This document shows positions 6,642-6,654 of a stretch of DNA of 6,654 bases, piece by piece. Source of the stretch: an uncultured Erysipelotrichaceae bacterium (GTDB lineage: Bacteria > Bacillota_I > Bacilli_A > Erysipelotrichales > Coprobacillaceae); contig CALDMQ010000290.1 in NCBI GenBank assembly GCA_937917505.1, positions 1-6,654 of the forward strand. Direction: 5' to 3'. Numbering within the stretch: position 1 is the first letter of the stretch; every line of letters begins with the position of its first letter. A program made the position numbers and the translations under genes. The notes under the pieces are model-generated. The model was not told the origin of the DNA. It saw only the letters and a program-made list of their open reading frames with translations, and made no database searches.

Positions 6642-6654
6642 GATTTTAACTCTC
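6633..6654 (+). terminator. Probable intrinsic terminator of the marR-activase operon, cut by the window end
   Basis: GAGGGTTAA (6633-6641) pairs with TTAACTCTC (6646-6654) through nine pairs, one of them G-U, around a four-base loop. The TAA stop (6639-6641) is in the 5' arm. Any U tract would lie beyond the window, so terminator activity is likely but not shown. Confidence 0.6.

Overview
The window comes from a low-GC (roughly 30 percent by eye), AT-rich codon-using Firmicute. Short leaders, purine-rich Shine-Dalgarno (SD) sites, sigma-A type promoters and U-tailed hairpins all fit. The gene content (HAD hydrolase, membrane-anchored nuclease, MarR plus giant acyl-CoA dehydratase activase) suggests a gut anaerobe of the Erysipelotrichia/Coprobacillaceae type. 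That placement is an inference from style and content, not from a marker gene.

All genes lie on the + strand and form three transcription units, each closed by an intrinsic terminator that overlaps the last stop codon. Unit 1 (1-755) is the 3' part of a Cof-type HAD phosphatase whose nucleophile motif lies upstream of the window. Unit 2 (about 760-1914) has its own promoter and encodes two translationally coupled proteins. The first is a small protein of about 129 residues that looks like a compact, catalytically degenerate relative of dihydrofolate reductase. The second is a membrane-anchored DNA/RNA non-specific endonuclease of the EndA type. Unit 3 (1927-6654) has a near-consensus promoter with a candidate operator at its start site. 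It encodes a MarR-family regulator followed at once by a 1407-residue fusion protein.

The fusion protein carries two complete BcrAD/BadFG-type ATPase (2-hydroxyacyl-CoA dehydratase activase) modules in tandem. Each has the pair of [4Fe-4S]-ligand cysteines at exactly the same 39-residue spacing. Next come a four-cysteine knuckle, a DUF2229-like region and a dehydratase-like cysteine-rich C-terminal half. Activator and reductase partner are thus joined in one chain, without any of the usual CoA-transferase, dehydrogenase or separate dehydratase subunit genes in view. The likely reading is a MarR-controlled, ATP-driven low-potential electron-transfer enzyme whose substrate is unknown. This system and the DHFR-like protein coupled to the nuclease are the two items most worth following up.

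There is no gene-free stretch longer than about 80 bases. I saw no RNA genes, insertion sequences or CRISPR arrays.
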